From positions 248,001 to 312,000 of the forward strand of contig CAOLHI010000057.1 of the NCBI GenBank assembly GCA_948474755.1: a stretch of 64,000 bases of DNA, read 5' to 3'. This document shows, in pieces, positions 36,104 to 47,219 of this stretch; the stretch's first letter is position 1, and every line of letters begins with the position of its first letter. The notes under the pieces are model-generated. The model was not told where the DNA came from. It did not search any database and saw nothing but the letters and a program-made list of their open reading frames with translations. The translations under genes were made by a program, and so were the position numbers. Source of the stretch: Ctenosaura bakeri. Its lineage: Eukaryota; Chordata; Lepidosauria; Squamata; Iguanidae.

Positions 36104-36434
36104 ATATTTGAAGGGATGCCATGTAGAAGAAGGAGAGGGCTTGTTTTCTGCTGCTCCAGAGACCAGGACAAGGAGCAATGGATTCAAGCTGCAGGAAAGG
36201 GGATTCCACCTGAACCTCAGGAAGAACTTCCTGACAGTCAGGGCTGTCCGGCAGTGGAATGTGCTGCCTCAGGGTGTAGTGGAGTCTCCTTCCTTGGAGG
36301 TTTTTAAGCAGAGGCTTGATGGCCATCTGTTGGGAGTGCTTTGAGGGTGTTCCTGCTTGGCAGGGGGTTGGACTGGATGGCCCCTGTGGTCTCTTCCAAC
36401 TCTACATTTCTATGATTCTATGATTCTATGATGG
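36104..36434 (+). mobile_element. CR1 LINE, 5'-truncated 3' end
   Basis: Begins ATATTTGAAGGGATGCCATG and runs through the RT C-terminal code (GACCAGGACAAGGAGCAATG) to GGGGGTTGGACTGGATGGCC and terminal CTATGATTCTATGATTCTAT units. Low divergence from the 47-51 kb copy. Confidence 0.93.
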
Positions 36435-36589
36435 GATCACTAGAAAGATATGATTACAAAGAGACATTAAACCCCTTCCTTTGAGATCTGGTTTCAGTCC
36501 CTTGAATTTTTTTTATGCTTTCTACTTACACATTTGTAAAATGGGTTTTTAAACATCAGCCTCCTTGGCCAAGAGCTGGTGTAGGGTTG

Positions 36590-36628
36590 CCATACCTTGG
36601 AAATGACTTGAAGACATGTAACAACAAA
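36590..36628 (+). mobile_element. SINE 3' tail fragment
   Basis: GGAAATGACTTGAAGACATG followed by TAACAACAAAAC is the tail of the CORE-like SINE family, directly upstream of a fuller copy. Confidence 0.6.
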
Positions 36629-36635
36629 ACTTTAG

Positions 36636-36859
36636 GTACAGCACAGTGAAGTGGTTTGTTTTTTGGACTAGAACTCTGAGAGCCCAGGGATCAAATTCCT
36701 GCTTGGCCATGGAAACCTACTGGGTGACTTTGGGCAAGACACCCTCTCTCAGCCTCAGAGAAAGGCAATGGCAAACCTCATCTGAGTAAATCTTGTCAAT
36801 AAAACCCTGTCTGAGTGTCACCATAAATCAGAAATGACTTGAAGACACACAAGAACAAA
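36636..36859 (+). mobile_element. tRNA-derived SINE with CORE-like centre
   Basis: Nearly complete: the tRNA-like head (ACAGTGAAGTGGTTTG, CAGGGATCAAATTCCTGC), then CCTACTGGGTGACTTTGGGC, then the tail ending AAATGACTTGAAGACACACA. Same family as 22907-23094 and the antisense copy at 53438-53628. Confidence 0.8.
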
Positions 36860-37752
36860 CTTCCTTGGTCTCTTGTACAAGATGTAAAAGAAAAATATGC
36901 TCGGATGTTGAGAAGGCACAATGTGTAGTTTAAAGGAAGGGGATGCTTAAAAACACAATAGATACTCATTTCATCTAAGAAAGCCTTGCATCATACTAGA
37001 AGGCTTTCTTTAATACACATTAACAGAAATCAACCATCCACCACTGATGCTCTGACAAGCTGGGGAATAGGTTTATGCTTGGTGATCTTGTGTATGCTGC
37101 CTCTGTGTGATATTTCAGATTTATTTCCACAACTTATTGCACATTCATTGGGGGGGTGTCCTTGCAGAAAATTGCCAGAGGAAATGAATTTTGTTTTCTT
37201 TTAGTGGCAGAACAATTTTCCACCTGTCGCCCAACTATCTGATGAGAGGGATTAAAAGAGATGCATTGCAAGTATCCCTAGGAAGCTAGAGAGGTTCTGA
37301 TGAAACTGAAACTCCGATAACAAAGGTTAGGTTGCACAGGTGGACACACAGCTGTTAGTCACTGTGATGAGTACATGAAAATGTAAGGTTCAGAGCTTAT
37401 ATGTCTTGGAATAGTGGTTGTTGGGAAGCTATAGCAGAAAATGGCAGTTGCCTTCCCAAACTGTTTGAAGACCAGAAGCATTGGAAAGATCACTATGGAA
37501 CTGGACCAGTCTAGACTGTGTGCTCTGCTCCACCAGGGTTCTACTTCATATTCTTAAATTGCTGCTATGGTTATTTATTAATTGTATAAGACACTTAGCT
37601 TCTTTTTATAAAAGAGTTAAGCTGTTTTACAAAAATTAAAATTGAAAATAAGGATGGTTTCTGGAGGTACACAGCTGATAGAAACAATGTGTGTGGGGGG
37701 GGAAGAGGGAGAAAAAGAAATTTCTTATGTGAGAACTTCCTTCTCCTCCTCC
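36860..37752. other. Low-copy DNA, nothing recognised
   Basis: No recognisable repeats from 36880 to 37260; the remainder is also unremarkable. No coding signal. Confidence 0.45.
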
Positions 37753-37990
37753 TTCTTTATTTATTTACACCCTCCACCATTTCCCAGCTTTGGACTAAGG
37801 TGTCTTTCAGCGGTTAAAACAAACATAGCTAAAATTCACAACATACAAAAATTAAAATTGTATTTTAACTGCAAAAAATTAAAACTTGTTAAAATAAACC
37901 ATGAAAAATAAAGCAGCAAAGAGAACATCCAACACATTATGTAAATCACATTCACAACAGAAATAACAATAATGATAACTATGATGATGA
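37753..37990 (-). mobile_element. L2-type LINE 3' tail
   Basis: The plus strand reads TTTATTTATTTACACCCTCC, then TTTGGACTAAGGTG and GCGGTTAAAACAAACATAGC, the antisense 3' untranslated tail of L2-type LINEs. Diverged, no coding remains. Confidence 0.55.
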
Positions 37991-37993
37991 ACA

Positions 37994-38430
37994 CGTCCAG
38001 AGGAGGGTGACCAAACTGGTGAAGGATCTGGAAACCATGCCCTATGAGGAGCCGCTTAGGGGGCTAGGAGTGTTTAACCTGAAGGAAAGAAGAGGTAACA
38101 TGATAGCCATGTTTAAATATTTGAAGGGATGTCATGTTGAAGATGGAGCAAGCTTGTTTTTTTTTTTGTTTTTTTTGTTTTTGGTGCTCTACAGATTAGG
38201 ACATGGAACAATGGATTCAAACTACAGAACAGGAGATTTCACATAAACCTCAGGAAGAACTTCCTGATGGTAAGAGCCATTTGAGAGTAGAATATGTTGC
38301 CTCCTTTGGAGATTTTTAAACACAGGCTGGATGGCTGTTTGCTGGGGGTGCTTTGAGTGTGTGTTCCTGCATGGCAAGGGGTTGGACTCGGTGTTGTTGT
38401 GGTCTCTTCCAACTGTATGATTCTGTCTGA
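37994..38430 (+). mobile_element. CR1 LINE 3' end, diverged
   Basis: Begins at CGTCCAGAGGAGGGTGACCA (RT C-terminal code) and ends at GTCTCTTCCAACTGTATGAT. A poly-T tract with GTTTTT interruptions (38154-38181) replaces part of the coding sequence. Frameshifted and older than the other CR1 3' ends. Confidence 0.88.
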
Positions 38431-38796
38431 TACTTGAATGATATTAGTAGGTGAAGGCAACTAGAGCTTCCTAGTTCCATACCTAAGTTGCATTTTGCTC
38501 TTCCATGTTCAGTAGGCCCATGAGTCACCCTACTCTGAGACCTTCTCCAGTTGATCTTAAATTCCATGTAGTATTGGAGAAAACACTCTCCTAAGTCTCT
38601 AAATCCAGAGCCACTGAGGATTATTCACATAGCTAGTGATACTGATCACAGTGGCTCATGGTTAGCCAGTCCACTGACTAGAAGATAGTGTCTGATACAG
38701 AGAACTGTTTCCAAAAAATATGAAAAGGATTAAATAGTCTATCTCTGTTTCCTGGAGCCATGCTAGAATTGCACTGGTGCTGTTTTTAATCTTTTT

Positions 38797-39279
38797 GCCC
38801 AGTTCAAGAAGGACATCAACAAGCTGGAACATGTCCAAAGGAGGGCAACCAAAATGGTGAAGGGTCTGGAAGCTATGCCCTATGAGGAACGGCTTAGAGA
38901 ACTGTGTATGCTTAGTCTGCAGAAAAGGTTAAGAGGGGACATGATAGCCATGTTTAAGTACTTGAAGAGATGTCATGTTGAGGAGGGAGTGGGCTTGTTT
39001 TCCGCTGCTCCAGAGACTAGGACAAGGAGCAGTGGATTCAAGTTGCAGGAAAGGAGATCACAGCTGAACCTCAGGAAGAACTTCCTGATGGTCAGAGCTG
39101 TTCAGAGCTGTTCGGCAGTGGAATATGCTGCCTGGGAGTGTGGTGGAGTCTCCTTCCTTGGAGGTTTTTAAGCAGAGGCTGGATGGCCATCTGTTGGGAA
39201 TGCTTTGATGTGTTTTCCTGCATGGCCGGGGGTTGAACTAGATGGCCCCTGTGGTTTCTTCCAACTCTATGATTCTGTG
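38797..39279 (+). mobile_element. CR1 LINE 3' end
   Basis: Begins CCCAGTTCAAGAAGGACATC and keeps a 105-codon open stretch of the RT C-terminus (38854-39171). A small duplication, TCAGAGCTGTTCAGAGCTGT, lies near 39096. Ends with the CR1 terminus CTCTATGATTCTGTG. Confidence 0.92.
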
Positions 39280-40267
39280 AAATATAAGAATGGGGAAAAT
39301 TGTGGCTGAAAGCATCTCCCTTTCAAGTTCAGTGTTTTCAGGAAAAGTGTGCACTCACAAGCCAATCCATCATAGGCTTTGTTTTAAATCTCTCCACAAA
39401 GTATACAAAGTATACAAAATATACATTTTATTTTTAAGTTGGTTGATTTGGTAGTGCAGTCTTTTCTCCCTATTAAGAAAGCAAAATGCTATAAACAGCT
39501 AATTTCTGCTGTGCCTGGGCTTTTAATTCTATGTGCCTGACAAGGCTTAAAATTTAAAATGCTTGATGAAAGACAGGGTTTCAATAGTCACGGTCATGTT
39601 CATTGCTGTGTGAAAGATGCACTCAAGTGAGCTTGTTTTACCAGCTCTTCATACCTTGGAATTTCTTGTCACAGTACAAGATTGCAGACTATAGTTTTGT
39701 AGTAACGACATTTCATCTGTGTTGCAACAGTGTTTGCAAGGAGGTCTCCTTTAACAGACCTGAATAAAACCAGTACAAGTTTCTACTCTCAAGGCAATTA
39801 CTGCTTAGAGAAAAGAAAATTAAAATAAAATAAAACATTCCAGCTAAATAGAAAAGATAGAAGCTGAGGAACAGGCGACGTATTGATCCTCGCATATGGT
39901 TACTTCCTTAAACTACAGTGCAGACATTTGGCTTTTAGGCAGTGAGAACCAAAGGCTTTCTAGCAATTGGGGTGGGGAGAGCCAATAGGCATCTCTGCTT
40001 CTTCCAAATCTCAGCTGTGGTCTCTGTTTGTTTTTTGGCAGACTTTTATCTAAGGTTGGAAGCCCAGCCTCAACTTTAATTCTTCCAACACTGAGATTTT
40101 TCCCATTCAGTTCAGCACAACACAGCTCAATTCATCCCAAAGGGTGAATTTATTTTAAAGTATACATGGATGTCTGTACACATTTTTGTCCACAGTTATC
40201 TTAAGTACCTGCATTTTTATACCAAGATTTAACTGTCCACAGTTTGAGCAAGCCATTATCCTTCTGT
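39280..40267. other. Low-copy DNA, nothing recognised
   Basis: Short AAAGTATAC tandem words near 39400-39425. Otherwise nothing supported. Confidence 0.5.
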
Positions 40268-40674
40268 GACCCTTTCCGCAGGAGGCATGGGGATAGGAGA
40301 AGAGGTGGGACCACAATGACCCTTCCACAAGACATTGTCACAGTCCCGTTCTTCTCTGGTTGCCAGCTGGTGCAGTCATGGAGTAAATCAATGGTAGATT
40401 TTCCCCATCAGTGACCCCTGGTTGTGTGACTGTCTTGCATTTACCTGTCCTGCGGAAGGCTCAGAAGCACAACAGATTCACTTCCTGCCCCAGTGCAGCC
40501 TGGGAAAGTGCCTGGCTGCATTTGGGAAGAAGGAGACATGTCCGTCGCACTCCCTTCTACAGGGAGCCTGTCCAGTGTGGAAAGGAGCATTCTCATTGCA
40601 TTGTCTTCCTGGCAGAGGTGCTGCCAGGTTCTCAACTGGAGGACAACACAAAACGGTAGGGTGCAGAAAGGGCT
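40268..40674 (+). mobile_element. MITE family 2
   Basis: A 407-bp element, ends GACCCTTTCCGCAGG and GTGCAGAAAGGGCT, flanked by TGT and TAT. The overlapping open frames it creates on both strands (up to 112 codons) recur in other copies only because the DNA is shared, and there is no sign that they are genes. Confidence 0.85.
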
Positions 40675-42307
40675 TATGATATACTTTAAAGCTGTTTTCA
40701 CTAATATACATATTTTTGTACATTTTTCACCAGTGAAAACATTGCTGTGTCCCTTTTTGATTGGAATACTCTGTTGCAAAGTTTTGGAGAAGTGAAAATG
40801 TCAAAGGACAGTTGAGTTATTGAAAGTAGCATTATTTTAGAAGTGGGAAAAAAGGTGCGGGGGGAGTTGTATTGAATTTGAACAAGACACATTCATTTCT
40901 CCATCCATAGCAAAGCAGCAGCAGCTTTGTAATTAGATCTGAAACTGATATGTAGTCAGAATAAACCACACATTTTCTTTATTGTATTGTATTCATTTAT
41001 TATGTCCCTTTACTTCCCCAAGACCAACATTTCCAGTTTAAATGCAATGAGAAGCTGTTTTTAACAAGGAAGATTTTCCCACCTGGCTTGGGGCGGGGGA
41101 GAAGGAGAGTATGGACACAACAGTAGTTCCCAGTTTGATAAACCAGTGTACCTGTAGGTTGTGCCAGATGTACATTCCCTTCTTTTTGCTTGTCTGAAGA
41201 AAAATCCAGCCACAGGCTTGCATTGACAGATTGGGCCAGAAGCTGCCTATGGTGCTATCAGAAAACTATTTAGGATACCATCAGCAGTAGAGAGACAGAA
41301 TACGGTAAGTAAAATTCAGCAAGAAACACATTTTCTGAATAAGCACCTCATCACCTGTGGCGTGGTGATGAACTGGCTGAAAGTGAAGTACTTCTGAGTC
41401 TACAGAGTCTTATGCCTTCTTTCTACAATATATTACAAAGAGGCTCAAGTCTCCAGTGTTGTAATTGTAATCAGATAGTGCCTCTCAAGAGATCATAGTA
41501 TAGCGGGAAGCATAAAATGGTATTTCAGAATACTTCTGTAGATGTGAGGTGCTAAAAAAGTTTAACGCCTCTTTGCAGCATGAGGCAGGAGTTAAAGATT
41601 CCAATAGCATGCTTTCGTTTGAAATTTGCAATGCTACTCACATCAGCATCCTCTTGACACTGTTGAGATGTTGTCTGTGCATCACACTGTCACACAGAGA
41701 GATGTGTTAACATTGCTCCCCTCTTTAATGCCTTGACATTGAACAGTTGTCTTCCCACATTCACTATGACATTATTTGCTACAACCTGATATCAGAAAGT
41801 CATCTGTTTCAACAGTGCAGACATCTCTTTTTTTATTTTATTTTTGACATTGTCTTACCATATCACAGTTGTACGGATATTATCTTGGCAACCCAATTAT
41901 GATTGCAAGTTCCACTGAAATGAAACATGAGCAATATCGCTACAGAAATCTCAAAGAAAAAGAGTGCAGTATGTCCAGAATGGCTTACTCTGCTTTTGGA
42001 GCATGTCAGAACAATTTAGTCCCTGTACAATCTCTTGTGGATAAACTAAACAACCTTTTATTTCATTTTGCCTGTGCATTACAATCTGTTGTCTGTTTCC
42101 TTGTGTGTGGAGGACACCTTTTGACCCAAGATCTATAACTGTGATGCATTTGCTGTTTTCGTCTTTGATTAAAAGAAAGGAAAGGAAAGGAAGGCATGGC
42201 TATAATCTATTCCCCAATCCAAAATTCTCAAACCCACCTTAAAACCAGGCATCCCCCCCCAACTGTTATGTGGTACTGATAAGTGGGACATTGATTTGGA
42301 GTTTAAG
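40675..42307. other. Low-copy DNA, nothing recognised
   Basis: An 89-codon frame at 41869-42138 has no recognised domain. A (GGAAA)n patch lies at 42175-42196. Confidence 0.45.
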
Positions 42308-42449
42308 GAGGCATAGTTAGTAGGCTCAGCCAGAGAGAGCTCTAGTACCTTTCTGAACTGCAAACCCAGGATTTCACAGGATGCAGCCATGGCAATTAAA
42401 GTGGGACCATAATGCTGTCATTGTGAATTGTGAAAGAAGAGGAAATGGC
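42308..42449. mobile_element. Foldback MITE (family 1), decayed
   Basis: GAACTGCAAACCCAGGATTT and a right terminus ending GAGGAAATGGCC identify the family. The left arm is largely gone and the right arm diverged. Confidence 0.55.
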
Positions 42450-42570
42450 CCTGCCCAACTTTCTAATTGTGTGGACTGGTGACTTCATCCTATTTCTCTC
42501 TAGGAATAAGGCCCTTAGTGGGGAAAAAGGCTGCCCACCCTGTTAACAGGATATCAGGACTGGGTCAGTA

Positions 42571-42957
42571 GACAGTCAGTCCTCCACATTTGTGGGTTAA
42601 CTTCCATGGATTTATTTCCAAGTTTCCCCAACCCCTCCCCCCACCTCAAGAATGTCTTTTGTGGGAAAATATTCCCTCTCGGCAACTCCGACCAAGCCAC
42701 ACAGTCCTTTAAAACCTGCCTCTGGTCCTCCCCAATCAGTTGTTGCTTGGCACAGGAAGGAGGTGGTTGAGACAAAGGAAGTATAGTGCCACCACACCAA
42801 CCCACCCTCTTTCTCTCTCCTTTCCTTCACCTGGTTTGGGCCCTGGCTGCCCATTCCTTCCGCCATGCCTTGGCCTCCATCCCACAGACACACATTTTGA
42901 TATTTGCAGGGTTTTTTTCCCTGTGACTCTAACCCTAGTGAATGCGGAGGCCAACTC
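42571..42957. mobile_element. Tc1/mariner (Tigger-like) MITE, TA target
   Basis: 387 bp between TA dinucleotides at 42569-42570 and 42958-42959. Termini GACAGTCAGTCCTCCACATT and, read inward, GAGTTGGCCTCCGCATTCAC are inverse repeats matching the 32378 element. Open frames inside are artefacts. Confidence 0.68.
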
Positions 42958-42959
42958 TA

Positions 42960-43861
42960 AGTGCCACATTGACTCTATTTTAATGTATCTAGTGCCTTGG
43001 AGACTCAAGAATCATGCCAGGAATATAGAGACATGCTGGAGTCATGTGAATCCAAACTTTCTTTTTAGGCTATAAATCATAAGTATATCCCCCTCCCCTC
43101 GTGTGTGCATGCAGGCACACACACACACACAGAGTAATTCTTTTTACTCCTTATAAGCTGTGAAAGAAATCAGCATGCATGTTCTATGGACGACCACTCT
43201 TGCTGTTTTCTTTATTGTCAATCTTTGCTAAATACCATGTCCCTGTAGGCTTTAGCAAATCCATGTATTAAAGGTACAAAGGTATTAGGGATTTGTGTGG
43301 ACATCAGATTTCCAGCTCTCATCAACATCTTAAGTAATTTTTAAAAGAAATCCTCATGCAAAAGGGGAAGCGGGTCAGGTCTCCTTGATTAAGAGCGAGT
43401 AGACAAGGCCCATCTGGTTGCACGTTCCCATCTGAATAACAAATGTGCTTTTCTCTGCTAATACTCTTTTCTTGCATACAGCAAATGCACCCTAGTGTGT
43501 CTCGGTTTTCTTTTGTTTTTTTGCCATCTTTGTGAGGCTGTCATCTGTTCACACAATCCAACCCTCTGAATATAGCCTGATGCTGTATAGCCAAGGAAGA
43601 TGGGATGGACTGGAAGGATTATGGCTTCAGTCCTGTGCCTCCGTTACTTTTGGGATGAACACCATTAAATGCAGAGGGACCAGGTTCTGAATTCAAACTC
43701 TGGCCCATCCAAATGGGTTTAAGCAGCCTCTAAATGGAAGAGCTGGTGTTCCTTATAGAAACTGATTTTCTTTTACATTTGAAGTGGACTGTGAGATCTG
43801 AAATAAAATGGCAAAAGTTAACACTGATCCATCAGCCTAGTTCAGCCAAGATGAGCTTCTG
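42960..43861. other. Low-copy DNA with a CA microsatellite
   Basis: (CA)n at 43116-43131. 43140-43520 has no recognised repeats. Confidence 0.45.
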
Positions 43862-43864
43862 TAA

Positions 43865-44256
43865 GTCCCTTTCCATGCCACTCTCCTAACCTGCCATATG
43901 TACAGAGAAGGACGGGAACCAAATACTTATGCAGGACATTGTTGCATCCCCTGTCCCCAGACAGTGTGATTGTGCCACAAATCATTGATGGGTTTTCCCC
44001 GTCAGTGACCAGCAATCATGTTGCCATCCCCCTGTGCTCCTGCACTTACCTTGCTTGTGGAGGTCCTGGAAGTACAATGGCTGTGCTTTCTGGGTCAGAA
44101 CCTGGCTGCACTGTGGCAGGAAGAGGTGGGCCCATTGTGCATCCCAGATCCCAGAAGCCGCCAGTACAGAGCTCCTGTTGTGCTCCCCTGCTGGCAGAGA
44201 CAACATTGGGATCCATACCAGATGCCTCAATAATGAAGTAAGGTGTAAAAAGGGCC
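43865..44256 (+). mobile_element. MITE family 2, TSD TAA
   Basis: A 392-bp element, ends GTCCCTTTCCATGCC and GTGTAAAAAGGGCC, perfect TAA duplications at 43862-43864 and 44257-44259. A 211-codon open frame that begins inside and runs out of the element has no domain and is rejected as a gene. Confidence 0.88.
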
Positions 44257-44259
44257 TAA

Positions 44260-45246
44260 GATGCTCTACCTACCTTTCTTCACTCTCCAAAAAGCTGCAG
44301 CAAGAAAAAGAGGCTGTTGGTGTTTTCTCTAGAATATTCCCAGACGGTTCCTCACTGCTATTGCATTCCCCACGCCCCAAAGATCAGGTGAAAAGACAGC
44401 AAGTAGAGAAAGAAGTCTGTCCAAAGGGCTCTGCAGCCCAGCAGGTACCTGACAAAGTCGATGTTCTACTCTTCACCTATAGTTATTCCTTTATTTATAT
44501 GGACCACTGGAGAATTCAGTGGAAAGGACAGGGGAAGACAAAGTATTATTGGGATGTTTGTGCACAATTTAGTGGAGCAAGCTGTATTTCTGGCCTTTCG
44601 CAGATTGAATCCTTCCTTTGGGGCCAAGCTGATCTTCTCCCACATGAGTGCTTTGCACTTGATGTCTAAAATGGCTGAATGCTCACTGAACCATCTCCAG
44701 CTGGTCTGTTGATATGCATATGAATTTCACTGTCACCACCTGCCCCATAGTGCACTGATTTTTCTGTACGACAGAGAACAGCCTCTGAATTGACTAACAG
44801 GATATGGATTAATCTTTACATTTTAGATAGAATGATGTGTTTACCTTATTGTTTTCCTCTCTGAAAATATGCAGGTTGCTTCAAAGACCATTTTGAGAAA
44901 AGCAAAGTTTTTGTTTCGTTATAACCAACCTCCTTTTTGTTCCTCTTCTTAGGCACTTCCTAAGGCATATTTTGTGCAATAATATGCTGTTTGGTTTTTA
45001 TGGGGCTATATAAATGGTAAAAAGCTACCAAATCATAGTCTATAAAATTGGAAAAAAATTAGAATGTAACACTTTGCTAATGGCATATCTGGTTTCTTAT
45101 CTTAACATGGCCAATGTTGTTTATTTCCATGAAAGTGTTTTTAAAATTCTGTTTTAAAAAAACTCTGGTTTAATTTAAAATGTATCTTCCTTAGAACAAA
45201 TGGTTTGGGTCAGACAAATCTACATTATCAGAACTCTCTTGCTCCT
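44260..45246. other. Low-copy DNA, nothing recognised
   Basis: No repeat or coding domain recognised. Confidence 0.5.
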
Positions 45247-45439
45247 GATTGTAAGAGCTGTTCAACAGTGTGATGGAATTACCTCAATGTAGTGGACTCC
45301 CTTTCATTTCTGTTTTTCAAGCAGAGGCTGAATCACCATCTGGCGGATTTTCCTACAACTGTAAATTCCTTCATTGGCAAGGAGCTGGACTAGCTTTAGG
45401 CTCCTTCCAAATTCTACAATTGTATGATTCTATGATTTT
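45247..45439 (+). mobile_element. CR1 LINE 3' end, short and diverged
   Basis: AAGAGCTGTTCAACAGTGTG, then TTCAAGCAGAGGCTGAATCA, ending CTACAATTGTATGATTCTAT. Only the last RT codons and 3' end remain. Confidence 0.85.
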
Positions 45440-46973
45440 ATTTCTAAAATTGCTCAACACTTTGAAATTTAAGTTTGTATCCTTCTTTGGTCCTAAATTT
45501 GTTCTCACTACTTTTGCTGCCAGTACATTTGAGAGAAGGGTTCTGCCTGGGTTTGGAGTGGTGGAAGCAGTAGATCCTCTGTTAAGGTCCCCCAAGCTTA
45601 CATCATCCAGGTCAAAAATGTAGGAATAGCTGTGCTTAGCTGTTCAGCCAGTCAGATCTTCCTTGTCTTCCTTTATTCCCTTGAAAGAAAAGGGGCATGA
45701 CGGTTAGGCGCGACAGTTCTAAGTTCCTTGTGAAGAACGGAGGATTGTTGGTTCCAATAGATCCATAGCCATTTCTACATTGTCCCTGCCATCTAGGGAT
45801 GGAACAGAAATTAATTAGTTTCTTGACTGGGATTGAATTTCGAATTCCCAACCCCTTGAGAAACTCGGGAAGAAAATTGCCACATCAAAAGTTCAGATAA
45901 ATTGTGGGAATTTGTTTTTGTTGTTGTTGTTCCTAGCACAACATAAACTGCAAAGTTTTTGAGAACTGTGCAAGAGTTTTGAGAATCTGTGCCACCGTGC
46001 AGTCAGAACTTACCCTCGTCTTTTTCTACTAGTCACAGAAAACTGCAACAGCTTCCTAAGGGGGAAAAGTTTTCATTTGTTTTCATTGTTTTTCAGTATA
46101 TACTTGGGGAAAGTGCAGAAAAATGCAAAACTAAATTACATACTATATCCCTATGCAAACAATACAGTGAAACATTCAGCATTGTGGCTGTAAACTTTGC
46201 AAGTTTGAAAGTTAAAAAACCCAAATGTTATGCAGTAGGAAAAGAAACTTCGATTGACTGAACCTGATGCAAAAAATGGTTTTGTTGTGCCACATTTTGC
46301 TAGATTTTTGCTGTGCAAAATTTTTGCACAGCAAATTTTTTTCTGTGCAAATTTCTTGTTGTGCAACACTGCCATTTTTATGTAGCAAACAACAATATTG
46401 CACAACAGAAGTATTATATAAAATCAGCAATGTTGCATGAAAAATAGCCGTAAGGCTTTGTTGTGCAACATTGATTTTTTGTGTAACATTTTATTGTGCA
46501 ACATTGCTGTTTACTATGTTAAAAAAAACCAAAACATGTGGCTACCTAAATGCAGTCCTTTTCATCCTGAAAACTTTTTTTTTTCAGAAACACTGCATAT
46601 TTCTCAGGAGGATCTGCATAACTTTTGGAAAACTTCAATTTTCTAGGGAAGATGCATACTTTTGTGGAAAAGCTGCACTGTTTCTCATCACTGGGGCTGG
46701 GGGTGGGGGAGAATATTCCCAAGTGTCTTGAAGCTATGGGACAAAAAATGTTTCCTTGTTCTTAGCATTTGTCAGGCCATGGAAAAATCCCTCCCTCCCT
46801 TCTATAGCATCTCATTAATGGACTGCTATACACAAGAGGAAAATGTATGGCCAAAACATTTTGGTTAGCATCATGTTGGGAAGTGTGTGAACTGACTTAC
46901 ACTTGTGTAAAGTTGAATTGTTCCTATGTTCATATGCGTAGGGAGGGGGAGCAGAGATGCAAGTACAAGAAGG
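45440..46973. other. Low-copy DNA containing a TTGTGCAACA-rich stretch
   Basis: About 46290-46510 repeats words such as TTGTGCAACA, TTTGCACAGCAAA and CAGCAATGTTGCATG in both orientations; listed separately. The rest has no recognised feature. Confidence 0.45.
46290..46510. repeat. Degenerate TTGTGCAACA / TGTGCAAA repeat cluster
   Basis: Short palindrome-like words TTTTTGCACAGCAAA, TTGTTGTGCAACAC, TATTGCACAACA and TTGTGCAACATTG recur every 15-40 bases. No TIR or target duplication recognised. Confidence 0.65.
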
Positions 46974-47130
46974 GAGCCCTGGTGGCACAGTGGTTAAATG
47001 CCAGTACTGCAAGCCACAAGGTTGTGAGTTTGATCCTGTTGGGCTCCAAAGTTGACTCAGCCTTCCATCCTTCCGCAGGTTGGTAAAATGAGTACCCAGC
47101 TTGTTGGGGGCATGTATAGAAATACATGCT
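46974..47130 (+). mobile_element. tRNA-derived SINE
   Basis: GGAGCCCTGGTGGCACAGTG contains an A-box-like TGGCACAGTGG, and GTGAGTTTGATCCTG a B-box-like GTTTGATCC. The downstream part ends with GGTAAAATGAGTACCCAGCT, the tail of a SINE widespread in squamate genomes. It abuts the CR1 3' end at 47131. Confidence 0.85.
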
Positions 47131-47219
47131 ATTCATAGAATCATAGAATCATAGAAATTCAGAGTTGGAAGAGACCACACAGGCCATCCAGTCCAACCCC
47201 CTGCCATGCAGGAACACCC

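Noticed and set aside
41869..42138. 89-codon frame starting MYGYYLGNPIM
   Set aside because: No domain recognised and no splice-site pair that makes it exon-like; kept as unannotated DNA.
44034..44669. 211-codon open frame on the plus strand
   Set aside because: It starts inside a family 2 MITE and continues into unrelated DNA; no domain and no splice or start context.
46974..47046. Possible functional tRNA gene
   Set aside because: A- and B-box-like words are present, but the sequence continues into a SINE tail and does not fold into a full cloverleaf by eye.
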